A stretch of 64,000 nucleotides of DNA from Nocardia tengchongensis (GCF_018362975.1 NZ_CP074371.1:5022001-5086000); one strand, 5' to 3'; positions 1 to 9,976 are shown, numbered from the stretch's first letter. Translations and numbers: made by a program. The notes: generated from the sequence alone by a model not told the origin.

Positions 1-697
1 GGAGCGGCTCTTCGCCGAACGCGGCGGCGATCCGACCCGGCCGGGCAAGCGGGATCCGATCGACGCGCTGCTGTGGCGCGCCGAGCGGCCCGGTGAGCCG
101 TCGTGGCCGGCGCCGTTCGGGGCGGGCCGTCCCGGCTGGCACATCGAGTGTGCGGCGATCGCGGTCAACCGCATCGGCACCGAGTTCGATATCCAGGGCG
201 GCGGCAGCGACCTGATCTACCCCCACCACGAGTACTCGGCCGCGCACGCCGAAGCCCTGGTCAAGGGCCGCCGCTTCGCCCGCCACTACGTGCACGCGGG
301 CCTGATCGGGCTCGACGGCGAGAAGATGTCCAAGTCGCGCGGCAACCTGGTGTTCGTGTCCAAGCTGCGCCGCGCGGGCACCGATCCGGCCGCGATCCGG
401 CTGGGCCTGTTCGCCGGGCACTACCGGGCCGATCGGGAATGGTCGGATGCTGTTCTGGCCGAGGCGGTTTCCCGTCTGGAGCGGTGGCGTAGCGCCGCGG
501 CGCTGGCGTCGGGCCCGGCCGCCGAGGACACCGTGGCCCGGTTGCGCCGCCACCTGGCCGACGACCTCGACACTCCGAAAGCCCTTGCGGCGGTCGATTC
601 CTGGGCCGAGCAGGCCCTCGCCTACGGCGGCCCCGACGCCGGCGCTCCGGCGCTGATCCGCGACGCGGTCGACGCGCTGCTCGGTATCAGCCTCTGA
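1..697 (+). CDS. mshC: Cysteine:GlcN-Ins ligase MshC, 3' part
   Basis: This is the C-terminal part of a class I cysteinyl-tRNA-synthetase-like enzyme; the reading frame is open from base 2 and the N-terminus lies outside the window. MshC joins cysteine to glucosaminyl-inositol in mycothiol synthesis in the cytoplasm. Visible motifs are [13 protein letters not shown], the zinc/nucleotide region [12 protein letters not shown], and the KMSKS loop ([15 protein letters not shown]). The sequence after KMSKS is short and ends about 125 residues later, without the anticodon-binding tail of a true CysS, which fits MshC better than CysS. A perfect hairpin terminator follows 15 bases after the stop. CysS is the only serious alternative. 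Confidence 0.9.
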   Translation, partial: ERLFAERGGDPTRPGKRDPIDALLWRAERPGEPSWPAPFGAGRPGWHIECAAIAVNRIGTEFDIQGGGSDLIYPHHEYSAAHAEALVKGRRFARHYVHAGLIGLDGEKMSKSRGNLVFVSKLRRAGTDPAAIRLGLFAGHYRADREWSDAVLAEAVSRLERWRSAAALASGPAAEDTVARLRRHLADDLDTPKALAAVDSWAEQALAYGGPDAGAPALIRDAVDALLGISL

Positions 698-711
698 GCG
701 AGGCTCATCTA

Positions 712-750
712 ACGACTGTGGCCCCGGGATGATGCCGGGGCCACAGTCGT
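712..750 (+). terminator. Rho-independent-type hairpin after mshC
   Basis: A perfect 16-bp inverted repeat (ACGACTGTGGCCCCGG, 7-base loop, exact complement) lies 15 bases after the mshC stop. There is no long T tract, which is usual in high-GC actinobacteria. It should end mshC transcription. Confidence 0.85.
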
Positions 751-1095
751 CTCCCCAGCCGGGCACGGTCGAGGGGACGTGGTGGGAATCAGGGCGGCTG
801 CCGTGGCTGCGCTGCGGACGCGTGGGCGGGCCGGGTGAGTTCCTGGTGGCGCGGGTCAGGCGCCCTCCGTGGGCCGGTTGCCGAGGTGGCAGCCGATGAG
901 GTTGCGCGCGGGCACTGGCCGAGCCACACACCGATATGGCCAAGGCCGCGCTGAACACGGCGTGTCCCCTCCCGGCGCCCATACCGCGCGCAGGGGGCGT
1001 GGCGCGCGGTGAGCGCGGGCCCGGCGCAAATGAGTCGCCCCTGCGGTGGGGGTGGGCGCATTCTGGGGGCGTCGTGTCGTCGTTGTCGAGGAGGA
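751..1095. other. Intergenic region without recognisable gene
   Basis: I see no coding region with a plausible start and family match here. Long open frames on the minus strand across this stretch are shadows of GC-rich coding bias from the downstream gene. The promoter of the VOC-GNAT gene must lie in this interval. Confidence 0.5.
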
Positions 1096-1989
1096 ATGTC
1101 GGTGGGTGCCCCGGAGTCTGTGGCCGCGGAGCTGCGGGTGGGTGCGGCGCGTTTCGCGCGCGCGACCGCCCGGCTCGAGGAGTGCGCGGTGTTCTATCGG
1201 GAGATCGTGGGGCTGGCACAGCTTTTCGCGTTCTCCGATCACGCGGGCTACAGCGGGTTCGTGTTCGGATTGCCGGGGCAGTCCGCGCAGCTGGAATTGG
1301 TGCGCCTGCACGGTGCGCCGACACCGCCACCGGCCGATCCCGAGCACGCGGTGGTGCTGTATCTGCGCGGCGGGTTCGAGGCGTTGCGGACCCGGCTCGC
1401 CGATCACGGTGTGGGCGAGGTGGTTCCGGACAATCCGTATTGGGTGGCGGCGGGGGCGTTCGCGGTGCTCGATCCCGAGGGCTGGATGCTGATCGTGGTG
1501 CCGCCCGGGGAGGGTGCGGGGGCGGTGCGGATCGAGGAGTTCACCGGTGACCGCGCCGAGATCGCGTGGTCGTTCCGGATGGCCGAGGATTCCGAGCCGC
1601 TGCTGGCGGGCTATATCGGGCGCGGGCGGGTGTGGGTGGCGCGCAACGCCTCCGGTGCGGTGGTCGGCCACATTCAGGCCGCGGCCGATGCGGACGGGTC
1701 GACGTGGGAGATCGTCAATACCGCGGTAGTGCACGCGCTGCGTGGTACCGGGGTGGGTCGGGCGATGATCGATACGGTGGTGGCCGCGGCGACCGCGGCG
1801 GGGGCGCGGCGACTGGAGTTGGCCACGGCCACCGCCGATGTGGGGAATCTGCGGTTCTATCAGCGCTGTGGGTTCCGGATGACGCGGGTTGTGCCCGATG
1901 TGTTCACCGCGGCCGCCGGGTATTCCGACCTGGTGATGGTCGACGGGATCCGAATGCTGGATCAAGTCTGGTTCGCCCGCGAGTTGTGA
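1096..1989 (+). CDS. VOC (glyoxalase-like) domain fused to GNAT acetyltransferase
   Basis: The first ~140 residues form a VOC/glyoxalase-like fold (EECAVFYREIVGLAQLFAFSDHAGYSG..., ending with a FAVLDPEGW strand). The last ~150 residues form a GNAT N-acetyltransferase with the acetyl-CoA loop HALRGTGVGRAMID and the NLRFYQRCGFR motif. The substrate is unknown. The strong GAGGAGGA sequence at 1088-1095 abuts the ATG at 1096; the GTG at 1102 has better spacing (7 bases) and may be the true start. The gene stands alone between mshC and the large fusion gene. Each domain is clear; the function of the combination is not. Confidence 0.8.
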   Translation: MSVGAPESVAAELRVGAARFARATARLEECAVFYREIVGLAQLFAFSDHAGYSGFVFGLPGQSAQLELVRLHGAPTPPPADPEHAVVLYLRGGFEALRTRLADHGVGEVVPDNPYWVAAGAFAVLDPEGWMLIVVPPGEGAGAVRIEEFTGDRAEIAWSFRMAEDSEPLLAGYIGRGRVWVARNASGAVVGHIQAAADADGSTWEIVNTAVVHALRGTGVGRAMIDTVVAAATAAGARRLELATATADVGNLRFYQRCGFRMTRVVPDVFTAAAGYSDLVMVDGIRMLDQVWFAREL

Positions 1990-2109
1990 ACGGTGATTCG
2001 CGCCCGGAATCTTGGTGGGGTGCGAAGTCGCGTTCGCTCTTCCCGGGATGGGTGAACGGCCGATACCGTGAGGTTCGGATGGTGTGGACCCTCAGCGAGG
2101 AGGTGGGCC

Positions 2110-5100
2110 GTGAGTGCGGTGCCGGGTTTCGATCGTGTGCGTGCGGTAGTCGAGCAAGGGCTGGGCAAGGGCGCGTCGCTGCGCAAACAGGTGCGGGCCG
2201 GGAGCGCGCTGCTGGACACCGTGCGCCGTGATCCGCGCATCGTGCGCGAGCTGATCGCCGGAATGACCGGCCACGGTAGCCCCGCCGAACCGGAGGCGGC
2301 CCCCGAGCACACGCTGCCCGCCGGGCTGAGCGACTACGCGCGCACCGCCCACGCCCACCGCGACCTCGACACCGGGGCCGCGGCGACACTGGCGTATCTG
2401 GCGCAGCTGCAGCGGCTTCCGGAATGGGTGACCTTCCATGCCGGTTGGCGCGGTGAGGCGCCGGGGTCGGCGGCGGTGGGCGTGGAGTACACGCAGGTCG
2501 CCAAGTTTATGGGAATTCCGGCCGATGTGGAGTGGATGGTCACCGAGGTCAGCGACGCTGGGCTGGGATTGCGCGGGCACGGCCCGCAGGGGCTGGGCCT
2601 GGGGTTGTGGATCACGGTGACGCCCAACGGGTCCGGATCGCGGGTCTACATCGACGCCGGGTTGTCGGGGCAGCCGATCGATGGGCCGCTGGGCGGCACG
2701 GTGGCTCGCGCGCTGGGCGACGCGCTCACCGATTCCCTGGCGGGTCTGCCCGCGGCGATGGGAGCGCCCGGGCCCGCGTCGGTGCCGGGGCGCGCGGAGC
2801 GGAAGGCGGTGCGGCACCGGGCCTCCGGGACCGTGCTGGCGCCCACGACCCCGGTACTGGTGGGTGTCGGGCAGATCGTGCAACGCACCCCCGACCCGGC
2901 CTACGGTGATCCCTCGCAGCTGGCGGTGCGCGCACTGCGCGCGGCGGCCGAGGACACCGGTGCCGGGCCGGAGCTGCTGGCACGCGCGGACGCGGTGTTC
3001 AGCGTCGCGCCGACGTCGTGGCAGTACCGGGATCTGGGTGCGCTGGTGGCGGCCGCGGTGGGTGCGGGTGCGGCGGACACGGTGCAGTCGAGCCCCTTCG
3101 GTGGTGACGGCGGGCAGCTGGTGCTCAACGAGGCGGCCGCGGCGATCGCGGCCGGCGACTACGACCTGGTACTGGTGACCGGTGCGGAGGCCGGGGCCAC
3201 CGCGGCCGCGGCGCAGCGGGCCGGGGTCGAGGTGGGGTGGCCGGTGCAGGATGCGTCGGTGGCGCCGACCCGCACGGTGGGGATCGACAAGGCGGCCAAC
3301 AATGCCGCGGAGGCCGCGGCCGGTTTGCAGGCCCCCATCAACATGTACGCGCTGCTCGAGTCGGCCAACCGGCACCGGCTGGGCCGCACTGCGGCCGAAC
3401 ACGAGGCGGCGGTGGCCGAGCTGTGGTCGCGGCTGTCGGCGGTGGCGGCGGGCAACCCGAATGCCTGGCAGCCGCACGAGTTCACGGCCGCCGAGATCGC
3501 GACGGTGACCGAGGCGAACCGCATGATCTCGGCGCCCTACACCAAACTCGAGTGCGCGAACCTGACCGTGGACATGGCTTCGGGCATCATCGTCGCCTCG
3601 GCCGCGGCCGCCGAAGCCGCGGGCATCCCGCAGGACAAGTGGGTGTTCCTGCACGCGGGCGCCTCGGGCACCGACGAATGGTTCGTCAGCGAACGCGCCG
3701 AGCTGGCCGCGTCACCGGCCATCGCGGCGCTGGGCGCGGCGGCGTTCGAGCACGCCGGCATCGCTGCCGAGGACCTGGCCCACATCGATCTCTACGCGTG
3801 TTTCCCGGTGGCGGTGCAGATCGCCGCACGCGAGCTGGGCCTGCCCGTCGACGATCCCAAGCGCCCGCTGTCGGTGACCGGCGGCCTGACCTTCGGCGGC
3901 GGCCCCGGCAACAACTACGGCGGCCACGCGGTGGCGACACTCGTGCAGCGGCTGCGCGCCGAACCCGAATCCTTCGGCCTGTCCACCTCCCTGGGCTGGT
4001 ATCTGACCAAACACGCCCTGGGCGTGTATTCGGCCACCCCGCCCACGCGCGCCTACCGCCACCTGACCCCGGTCATCGAGCATCCGGCGGCGCGCCCGGC
4101 CCGCACCGGCTACGAGGGCCCCGCGGTCGTGGAGGCCTACACCCTGCCCTACGGCCGCGACGGCCGACCCGAGGCGGCGATCATCAGCGTGCTGACCCCG
4201 CAGGGTGATCGAGTCCTGCTGCGCTGCACCGACTCCGAGTTGCTGGCCGCCCTCACCGATGAGGACTGGTTGGGCCTGCCGGTCACCGTCGCGGGCGACA
4301 CCATCATTCCGGCGACCGGGTCGACTTCCGCCGATGCCGACTCCGCTGCCGCTGCCGCTGTTGTGCCGCCCGCAGCGTCCGCAGCGGGTTCCGATACCTC
4401 GGAATCGGCTTCCGACGGCTCCGACACAGCGGGCTCCGGTGCGGACGTAGCCGAATCCGGTCCAGTCGAATCCGACGCCGAGGCATCCACTTCCGCCGCC
4501 GGACCGGCAGCCGCCGCCGCGGAGCGGTCTGTGCTGAGTGCTGCGGGCCTGGGTCGGGTCGCACTGCCGCCTCCGCCGCCGGCGCCGGTGCTGATCGAAC
4601 GCCGCGGCCACATCATGATCATCACGATCAACCGCCCGCACGTGCGCAACGCGATCAATCTGGCGACAGCGCTGGGCCTGGAACGGGCGATCGACGCCTA
4701 CGAGGCCGATCCGAATGCCCGCATCGCGATCTTGACCGGGGCGGGCGGATATTTCAGTGCGGGAATGGATCTCAAGGCCGCCGCACGCGGTGAGGTTCCG
4801 GTCACCGAGAAGCGCGGCATCCTGGGCATCGTGTCCCAGCCGCCGCGCAAACCCCTCATCGCCGCGGTCGAGGGCCCGGCCCTGGCCGGGGGCTGCGAGC
4901 TGGCGCTGACCGCCGACATGATTGTCGCCGCGAGTAATTCGACCTTCGGTATCCCGGAGGCCAAACGCGGTCTGGTCGCGGTGGGCGGCGGCGTCCTACG
5001 CCTGTCCCAGCGCCTACCCCGGGCCATCGCGATGGAGCTGTCGCTGACCGGTGATCCGATCACCGCGGCCCGTGCCGCCGACATCGGTCTGATCAATCAG

Positions 5101-5340
5101 GTCGCCGAACCGGGCAAGGCACTCGAGGCGGCACTCGAGTTGGCGGCACGCGTGGCGGTGAACGCGCCGCTGAGTATCGACGCGAGCAAGCAGATCATCG
5201 AGCAGGCGCCGGACTGGTCGGTGGCCGAGGCGTTCGCCAAGCAGGGCCAGGTCGCCGCCGCGGCCCTGTCGTCGCTGGACGCGGGAGAAGGCATGCGCGC
5301 CTTCGTGGAGAAGCGCCCCCCGGTCTGGCAGGGCCGCTGA
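2110..5340 (+). CDS. Three-domain fusion: SRPBCC - thiolase-like - enoyl-CoA hydratase
   Basis: This ~1,076-residue protein has three parts. Residues ~60-220 form an SRPBCC (START-like) lipid-binding domain. Residues ~245-730 form an SCP2-thiolase-like acyl-CoA acyltransferase with its C-terminal OB-like segment; the usual nucleophilic Cys position reads SSPFGGDGG, but the GGLTFGGGPGNNYGGHA motif is present. Residues ~830-1074 form a crotonase (ALAGGCELAL, STFGIPEAKRG, oxyanion-hole AGMDL). An Ala/Ser/Asp-rich linker of ~95 residues joins the last two. The GTG at 2110 is chosen because AGGAGG sits 6 bases upstream; a GTG at 2068 is possible. Each module is usually a separate gene in lipid or steroid degradation operons. 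Physical fusion suggests substrate channelling, which is inference. Confidence 0.85.
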   Translation: MSAVPGFDRVRAVVEQGLGKGASLRKQVRAGSALLDTVRRDPRIVRELIAGMTGHGSPAEPEAAPEHTLPAGLSDYARTAHAHRDLDTGAAATLAYLAQLQRLPEWVTFHAGWRGEAPGSAAVGVEYTQVAKFMGIPADVEWMVTEVSDAGLGLRGHGPQGLGLGLWITVTPNGSGSRVYIDAGLSGQPIDGPLGGTVARALGDALTDSLAGLPAAMGAPGPASVPGRAERKAVRHRASGTVLAPTTPVLVGVGQIVQRTPDPAYGDPSQLAVRALRAAAEDTGAGPELLARADAVFSVAPTSWQYRDLGALVAAAVGAGAADTVQSSPFGGDGGQLVLNEAAAAIAAGDYDLVLVTGAEAGATAAAAQRAGVEVGWPVQDASVAPTRTVGIDKAANNAAEAAAGLQAPINMYALLESANRHRLGRTAAEHEAAVAELWSRLSAVAAGNPNAWQPHEFTAAEIATVTEANRMISAPYTKLECANLTVDMASGIIVASAAAAEAAGIPQDKWVFLHAGASGTDEWFVSERAELAASPAIAALGAAAFEHAGIAAEDLAHIDLYACFPVAVQIAARELGLPVDDPKRPLSVTGGLTFGGGPGNNYGGHAVATLVQRLRAEPESFGLSTSLGWYLTKHALGVYSATPPTRAYRHLTPVIEHPAARPARTGYEGPAVVEAYTLPYGRDGRPEAAIISVLTPQGDRVLLRCTDSELLAALTDEDWLGLPVTVAGDTIIPATGSTSADADSAAAAAVVPPAASAAGSDTSESASDGSDTAGSGADVAESGPVESDAEASTSAAGPAAAAAERSVLSAAGLGRVALPPPPPAPVLIERRGHIMIITINRPHVRNAINLATALGLERAIDAYEADPNARIAILTGAGGYFSAGMDLKAAARGEVPVTEKRGILGIVSQPPRKPLIAAVEGPALAGGCELALTADMIVAASNSTFGIPEAKRGLVAVGGGVLRLSQRLPRAIAMELSLTGDPITAARAADIGLINQVAEPGKALEAALELAARVAVNAPLSIDASKQIIEQAPDWSVAEAFAKQGQVAAAALSSLDAGEGMRAFVEKRPPVWQGR

Positions 5341-5362
5341 CCCCGTCGAAGGAACAACAGTC

Positions 5363-6265
5363 ATGCTGATCGATGACGCGCAGGTGCGCACCCTGACCCT
5401 GCATCGCGACGGGCTGGAGCTGTCGGCCCGTCTGGTCGGGCCCGCGGATGGTCCGCTGGTGATCGCGTTGCACGGGTTTCCCGATACCCCGCACACCTGG
5501 GACGGGCTGGTTCCGCATCTGGTGGGGGCCGGGTTTCGGGTGTTGATGCCGTGGTTGCGCGGCTACACCCCGGGGTCGGTGGCGCGGGCGGCCCGCTATG
5601 ACCTGATGGCGGTCAGCGCGGATGTGGCGGCGTGGCATGCGGAGTTGGGTGGGCCGCGTGCGCATGTGGTGGGTCATGACTGGGGTGCGTTCGTGGCGAT
5701 GATTCTGGCCAAGCAGGATCCGGGACGGTGGGAGTCGTTGACGTTGCTGGCGATTCCGCCGTTCGGGGGTGGGGTCGCGGCCGGGCTGTGGCGGCATCTG
5801 CCCCGGCAGGCGGTGATGTCGGCCTATATCCCGGTGATGCAGTCGGGGTGGTCTCAGCGGTTGCTGACCCGCCGCGGCGCGGCGATGGTGCGCGGGTTGT
5901 GGCGGCGATGGTCACCGGGGTGGGAGTTCACCGAGGACGAGTTCGCGCCTGCGCAGACGGTTTTCACCGATCAGGGGATGGCGTGGGCGACGACGCGGTA
6001 TTACCGGTCGCTGTTCACGGTGGCGCGCAGGCCCACTCGCGAGTTCAGCGACATTTTGATGGCGCCCGGCGCCCCGCTGCCGACCTTGGCGCTGGCCGGG
6101 CTCACCGATGGGTGCATGTCACCGGATCTGCAGCGGGTTTTGGCAGAGCATGCGGGTGTGCAGCATGCGCAATTACCGGGGTGCGGGCATTTCCTGCAGG
6201 CCGAGCAGCCTGAGGCGGTGGCGGCATTGCTGGTGCCGCATCTGCTGGCGGCGAGCGCCGGCTGA
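5363..6265 (+). CDS. Alpha/beta hydrolase, epoxide-hydrolase-like
   Basis: This 300-residue alpha/beta hydrolase has the HGFPDTPHTW oxyanion-hole region near residue 36. The nucleophile elbow VVGHDWGAF (Asp nucleophile) is typical of epoxide hydrolases and haloalkane dehalogenases rather than Ser esterases, and GCGHFLQAEQPEAV supplies the catalytic His. An AAGGA ribosome site precedes the ATG. It starts 22 bases after the fusion gene on the same strand and is probably co-transcribed, so it may act on an intermediate of the same acyl-CoA pathway (inference). Confidence 0.85.
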   Translation: MLIDDAQVRTLTLHRDGLELSARLVGPADGPLVIALHGFPDTPHTWDGLVPHLVGAGFRVLMPWLRGYTPGSVARAARYDLMAVSADVAAWHAELGGPRAHVVGHDWGAFVAMILAKQDPGRWESLTLLAIPPFGGGVAAGLWRHLPRQAVMSAYIPVMQSGWSQRLLTRRGAAMVRGLWRRWSPGWEFTEDEFAPAQTVFTDQGMAWATTRYYRSLFTVARRPTREFSDILMAPGAPLPTLALAGLTDGCMSPDLQRVLAEHAGVQHAQLPGCGHFLQAEQPEAVAALLVPHLLAASAG

Positions 6266-6303
6266 GGGGCACCGGCGTCGATCCGCTGACTCAGTGCGCT
6301 GAC

Positions 6304-7862
6304 TCAGTGCCCTCCGTGTGCGCCGGACCCGTTGTCGCCCATGGGCATTTCGCCCATCGGTGCGGGCGTGAAGGCGGGCGCCTGGCCGGGGTCCAGGAGC
6401 AGGAATTGGCCCATCATGCCCTGGTCTTCGTGGTGGAGCAGGTGGCAGTGGTACATGTACGGGTGGGCGGGGTCGGCGGGGCCGGGGAAGCGCATGGCCA
6501 GCTCGTAGGTGCGGGCGGGTTCGGTGTAGACGGTGTCCTTCCAGCCCGACAGGTGCGCAGGAGGCGGTGTGCCGTCGATGGCGCGGATCTGGAATCGGGT
6601 GTCGTGGATGTGGAAGTTGTGGGGCCAGTCCTCGCGGTTGGTGACCGACCAGACTTCGGTGGCGCCGGTGGGGATGGTCAGGTCGATGCGGTTCATGTCC
6701 ATTTTCGCGCCGTTGATCATGAACCATTTCAGGTCGAAGCCCGGGTGACCGGAAGGTCGGGCGCGAGGGCGGTGATCGGGGCAAGAATGGCCGGCAGGGC
6801 GGCCGGTGCGGGTGCGCTGGTGGTGGCGCGCAGGGTGAGGACGTCGAAGGTGTCGTCGAAGCCGAACCGTTCGGGGCGGTCGATGCCGGTGCGGGTGGTG
6901 ACCGGGAACGCGCGCAGGGTCGCGGAGTGTCCGGGGTCGAGGTCGATGATGATTTCGGCGCGTTCGCCGGGGCTGAGCAGCAGTCGGGTCAGGGTGACCG
7001 GGGCGGTGAGCAGGCCGCCGTCGGTGGCGATGAGCGCGAATTCGCGATTGTCGGGGAAACCGAGCTCGAGCAGGCGGCTCGAGGATCCGTTGAGCAGGCG
7101 CAGGCGGGCGCGACGAGCAGGCAGGTCGTGGCCGACGCCGATCGCACCGTTGACGGTGAGGGTATCGCCGAGCAATCCGTAACTGCTGGAAGGCTTTTCG
7201 TCGAGGTGACCGTCGGTGGTGAAGCGGCGGTCCTGGATGACGACGGGGATGTCGTCGACGCCGTAGCGGTTGGGTAGCTGCAGGCGGTCACTGTTGTCGT
7301 CGTCGAGGTAGAACAGTCCCGCCAGGCCGCGGTAGACGTGCTTCTCGGTGGAGCCGTGCGGGTGCGGGTGGTACCAGAGGGTGGCGGCGGGCTGATCGAT
7401 GCGCCAGCTCGGAGTCCACGTGGCGGCGGGGGCGAGCATCTGGTGCGGGCCGCCGTCGGCGGCGGCGGGCACGTGCATGCCATGCCAGTGCACGCTGGTG
7501 GCTTCGGGCAGGGTGTTGGTGACGGCCACCGCGACGGTTTCCCCGCGACGCGCACGCAGCGTGGGTCCCAGGACCGAGCCGTTGTATCCCCAGGTGGGCG
7601 TGGCGATTCCGGGCCGGAACTCGGTGCTGCCGGTTTGGGCGGTGAGGCTGAAGTGGCGCACGCCCTGAGCGTCGAGGCGGGATTCGGCCAGCGGCGGGAT
7701 CGGCAGCGGCCTGGTCGAACCGGATCCGGCATCTGCGGAATGGCCCCCGCCCTTCGCGCTGCCGGTTCCCTCGCCGCGAGAGCCGGTCGCGGTGCAGCCG
7801 GTGGCGGTCAGGGCCAGCGGCAGGGCGGCGGCGGTGACGAGCAGGCGTCGTCGCGAGATCAC
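6304..7862 (-). pseudogene. Multicopper oxidase (CueO/laccase-like) with one-base frameshift
   Basis: The gene encodes a secreted multicopper oxidase of ~520 residues. The N-terminus (GTG at 7862, AGGAG upstream) is a twin-arginine signal (SRRRLL) ending in a lipobox-like TATGC. Copper motifs HWHGMH and WYHPHPHG lie in the first frame; NFHIHDTRF and YHCHLLHHEDQGMMG lie in a second frame. The frames are out of register at a CCC run (6740-6742). One extra C restores ...VTRGFDLKWFMING..., the family sequence. A Met/His-rich tail (PMGEMPMGDN) suggests copper handling. It is either a sequencing error or a recent inactivation. Confidence 0.85.
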
Positions 7863-8123
7863 GAGGTCACTCCTGGGGTCCGTGCGCCGCAACAGCGCAC
7901 TGCGCGACGGCGGGTCGATACATCGCGGCGGCTCGAGTCGGCGCATCGCGTGCGGGGTGGATGGGACGTGTCCAGCCTGCTGGCGTCGACGAGCCCCTTC
8001 CCCCTCCTATGAGCCGCGTTCCCGCCCTCGAGTGCGGCCCGCCGAGTCTTGTGCCACCGGCAATCGTTGTGCTATCGGGACCCGTGTGCGAATGTCCGGC
8101 TCGCGGGTCTCTACGGTGGATTG

Positions 8124-9347
8124 GTGTCCGTCCTCCATGCTCGCGCCACCCGCTGGAAGGTGGCACGTTTCCTGCCGCTGCTGCTGATTCCGGTGTTGTT
8201 GGCGGCGAGCACGTTCCCGGGTGAGTATCGCGTCCCGGCTGTTTACTGGCTGCTTGCTGTGGCGGCGGGTGTGGTGTTCGCGGTGGGCGGTCGGTGGCCT
8301 GTGGCGATGTCGCTGGTGCTGTCGGTGCTCGCGGTGGCGATGTTCGTGATCCCGGCGTGGGGGCCCTCGGAGCTGGTGCCGTATCTGGGTGCGCTGGCGG
8401 TGGTGGAAGCGGTGACCCGCGGCGGTGTCCGGACCACGCTGCTGGTGGGCTCGGTGTGGGCGGTGGCGTGGGTGGCCGGGCATTGGGGTGGGCATGCGCC
8501 GGCGTTCTGGCGGGGAGCCACGTTCGTGGAAGCTGTCGCCTATGTGGGGTTGCCGCTGTTGCTGGGGTTGTATCTGCGGGGGCAGCGGGAGTTGACGGCG
8601 AGCCTGGCAGCGCGCGCCGCGGCGGCGGAGGTGACCGCGCGGGCGGAGGAGCGCACGGCGCTGGCGCGCGAGCTGCACGACCTGGTGGCCCATCACATGG
8701 CCTCGATCGTGTTGCGGGTCAAGGTCGCTCGCGCGGTGCTGGGCGGGACCGATGCGCGGGTGGCGGAGGTGCTCGACGATGTCGGTGATACCGCCTCGGG
8801 CGCGTTGACCGATATCCGGCGACTGCTGTCGGCGTTGCGGGATCCGGCGTTGGGAGCGGTGCCTTTGCTGGATGCCGAGGTGGTGCGTTCCGAGATCGAG
8901 CGGGCGGTGGGGCGGGTGCATCAGGGCGGGTTCGTGGTCGAGGACGAGATCGATGCGCGCCTGGACGGGTTGGACGCCATCGCCCGGCTGACCTTGTTGC
9001 GGTTGGTGCAGGAATCGCTGACCAATGTCATGAAGCATGCCGACCGCGGCGTCCCGGTGCGGATCGCGGTGGCGCGCACCGCCGGCGATGTTCGGCTCGT
9101 CATCCGCAGCGGCGGTGTGCCCGGTCTCGCGGCGCCGGGGCACGGACTTGTAGGTATGCGTGAGCGTGCGGCGATGGCCGGAGGCCACCTCGAAGCCGGG
9201 CCGCACGGCCCGCAGTGGGTGGTGGACGCGACCTTGCCGGCCCACACGCCGGCTTCGGATCCTGCTGCTGTTGCCGAGGATGTCCCCGGTGCCGATGGCA
9301 GGTCCGCGATGCCTGGTGTCGCGCGTTCTCGTGGAGGCGCGCGGTGA
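8124..9347 (+). CDS. Sensor histidine kinase, NarL/DesK type
   Basis: The N-terminal ~150 residues contain about five hydrophobic membrane segments and no GAF or PAS domain. They are followed by a HisKA_3 dimerization box (ARELHDLVAHHMASIVL) with the phosphoacceptor His, then a HATPase_c domain with N box LVQESLTNVMKHAD and G box GHGLVGMRERAAMAGG. The GTG at 8124 begins just before the first membrane segment. Longer starts (for example 8049) would add unsupported sequence. The stop overlaps the start of the response-regulator gene by four bases (GTGA). The stimulus is unknown. Confidence 0.88.
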   Translation: MSVLHARATRWKVARFLPLLLIPVLLAASTFPGEYRVPAVYWLLAVAAGVVFAVGGRWPVAMSLVLSVLAVAMFVIPAWGPSELVPYLGALAVVEAVTRGGVRTTLLVGSVWAVAWVAGHWGGHAPAFWRGATFVEAVAYVGLPLLLGLYLRGQRELTASLAARAAAAEVTARAEERTALARELHDLVAHHMASIVLRVKVARAVLGGTDARVAEVLDDVGDTASGALTDIRRLLSALRDPALGAVPLLDAEVVRSEIERAVGRVHQGGFVVEDEIDARLDGLDAIARLTLLRLVQESLTNVMKHADRGVPVRIAVARTAGDVRLVIRSGGVPGLAAPGHGLVGMRERAAMAGGHLEAGPHGPQWVVDATLPAHTPASDPAAVAEDVPGADGRSAMPGVARSRGGAR

Positions 9348-9976
9348 TTCGAGTGTTGCTGGTCGATGATCAGCGGCTGGTGCGGGCGGGGTTGCGGATG
9401 CTGGTGGAGGCGACTTCGGATCTGGTGGTGGTCGGCGAGGCTGCGGATGGGGTGGGTGCGGTGCGGGCGGTGGCGCAGTGCGCACCGGATCTGGTGGTGA
9501 TGGATCTGCGGATGCCCGGGATGGACGGGGTGGAGGCGACGCGCTGTATCGCGGGGGTGGGGGATGGGCCGAAGGTGTTGGTGTTGACGACCTTCGATGA
9601 TGACGAGCATCTGTATCCGGCGTTGGCGGCGGGTGCCAGCGGGTATCTGGTCAAGGACACCGAGCCCGAGGCTCTGTTGTCGGCGATTCGGCGGGTGATG
9701 GAGGGCGAGCTGTTGTTCTCCCCTTCCCTGTTGCGCCGCCTGGTTCAGCGCGCCGTCGAGACGCCTGCCGAAACACCAACTGCCGCAGTGGATCTCACCC
9801 CACGCGAGGCCGATGTACTGGATCTGGTGGGTGAGGGTTTGAGCAATGGTGAGATCGCGGCACGCCTGCATCTGGGGGTGACAACGGTGAAGAAGCATCT
9901 GGTGGCGTTGATGGACAAGACCGGTTGTGACAATCGGGTGCGGCTGGCGGTGTTCGCGGTGCGCCGCACCCGCTGA
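9344..9976 (+). CDS. Response regulator, NarL/LuxR family
   Basis: This ~210-residue regulator has a receiver domain (VLLVDDQRLVRAGL, phosphorylatable Asp in DLVVMDLRMPGMDG, TTFDDDEH, Lys in YLVKDTEPE) and a C-terminal LuxR helix-turn-helix (LTPREADVLDLVGEGLSNGEIAARLHLG...VKKHL). Its GTG start lies inside the kinase stop (GTGA), so the two proteins form one translationally coupled two-component system. Its targets cannot be read from the sequence. The pair lies only ~1.5 kb from the dormancy-like island but is not obviously DosR. Confidence 0.92.
   Translation: MIRVLLVDDQRLVRAGLRMLVEATSDLVVVGEAADGVGAVRAVAQCAPDLVVMDLRMPGMDGVEATRCIAGVGDGPKVLVLTTFDDDEHLYPALAAGASGYLVKDTEPEALLSAIRRVMEGELLFSPSLLRRLVQRAVETPAETPTAAVDLTPREADVLDLVGEGLSNGEIAARLHLGVTTVKKHLVALMDKTGCDNRVRLAVFAVRRTR

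Noticed and set aside
856..1965. Long minus-strand open frame opposite the VOC-GNAT gene
   Set aside because: Arg/His/Pro-rich translation with no family motif; it is a shadow produced by high GC at third codon positions.
2092..3654. 520-codon minus-strand open frame inside the fusion gene
   Set aside because: Composition is that of antisense coding sequence and no start context or domain supports it.
8124..9976. Two-component pair as DosS/DosR
   Set aside because: The kinase has a membrane-helix sensor and lacks GAF domains, and the regulator lacks any feature specific to DosR beyond the NarL class.
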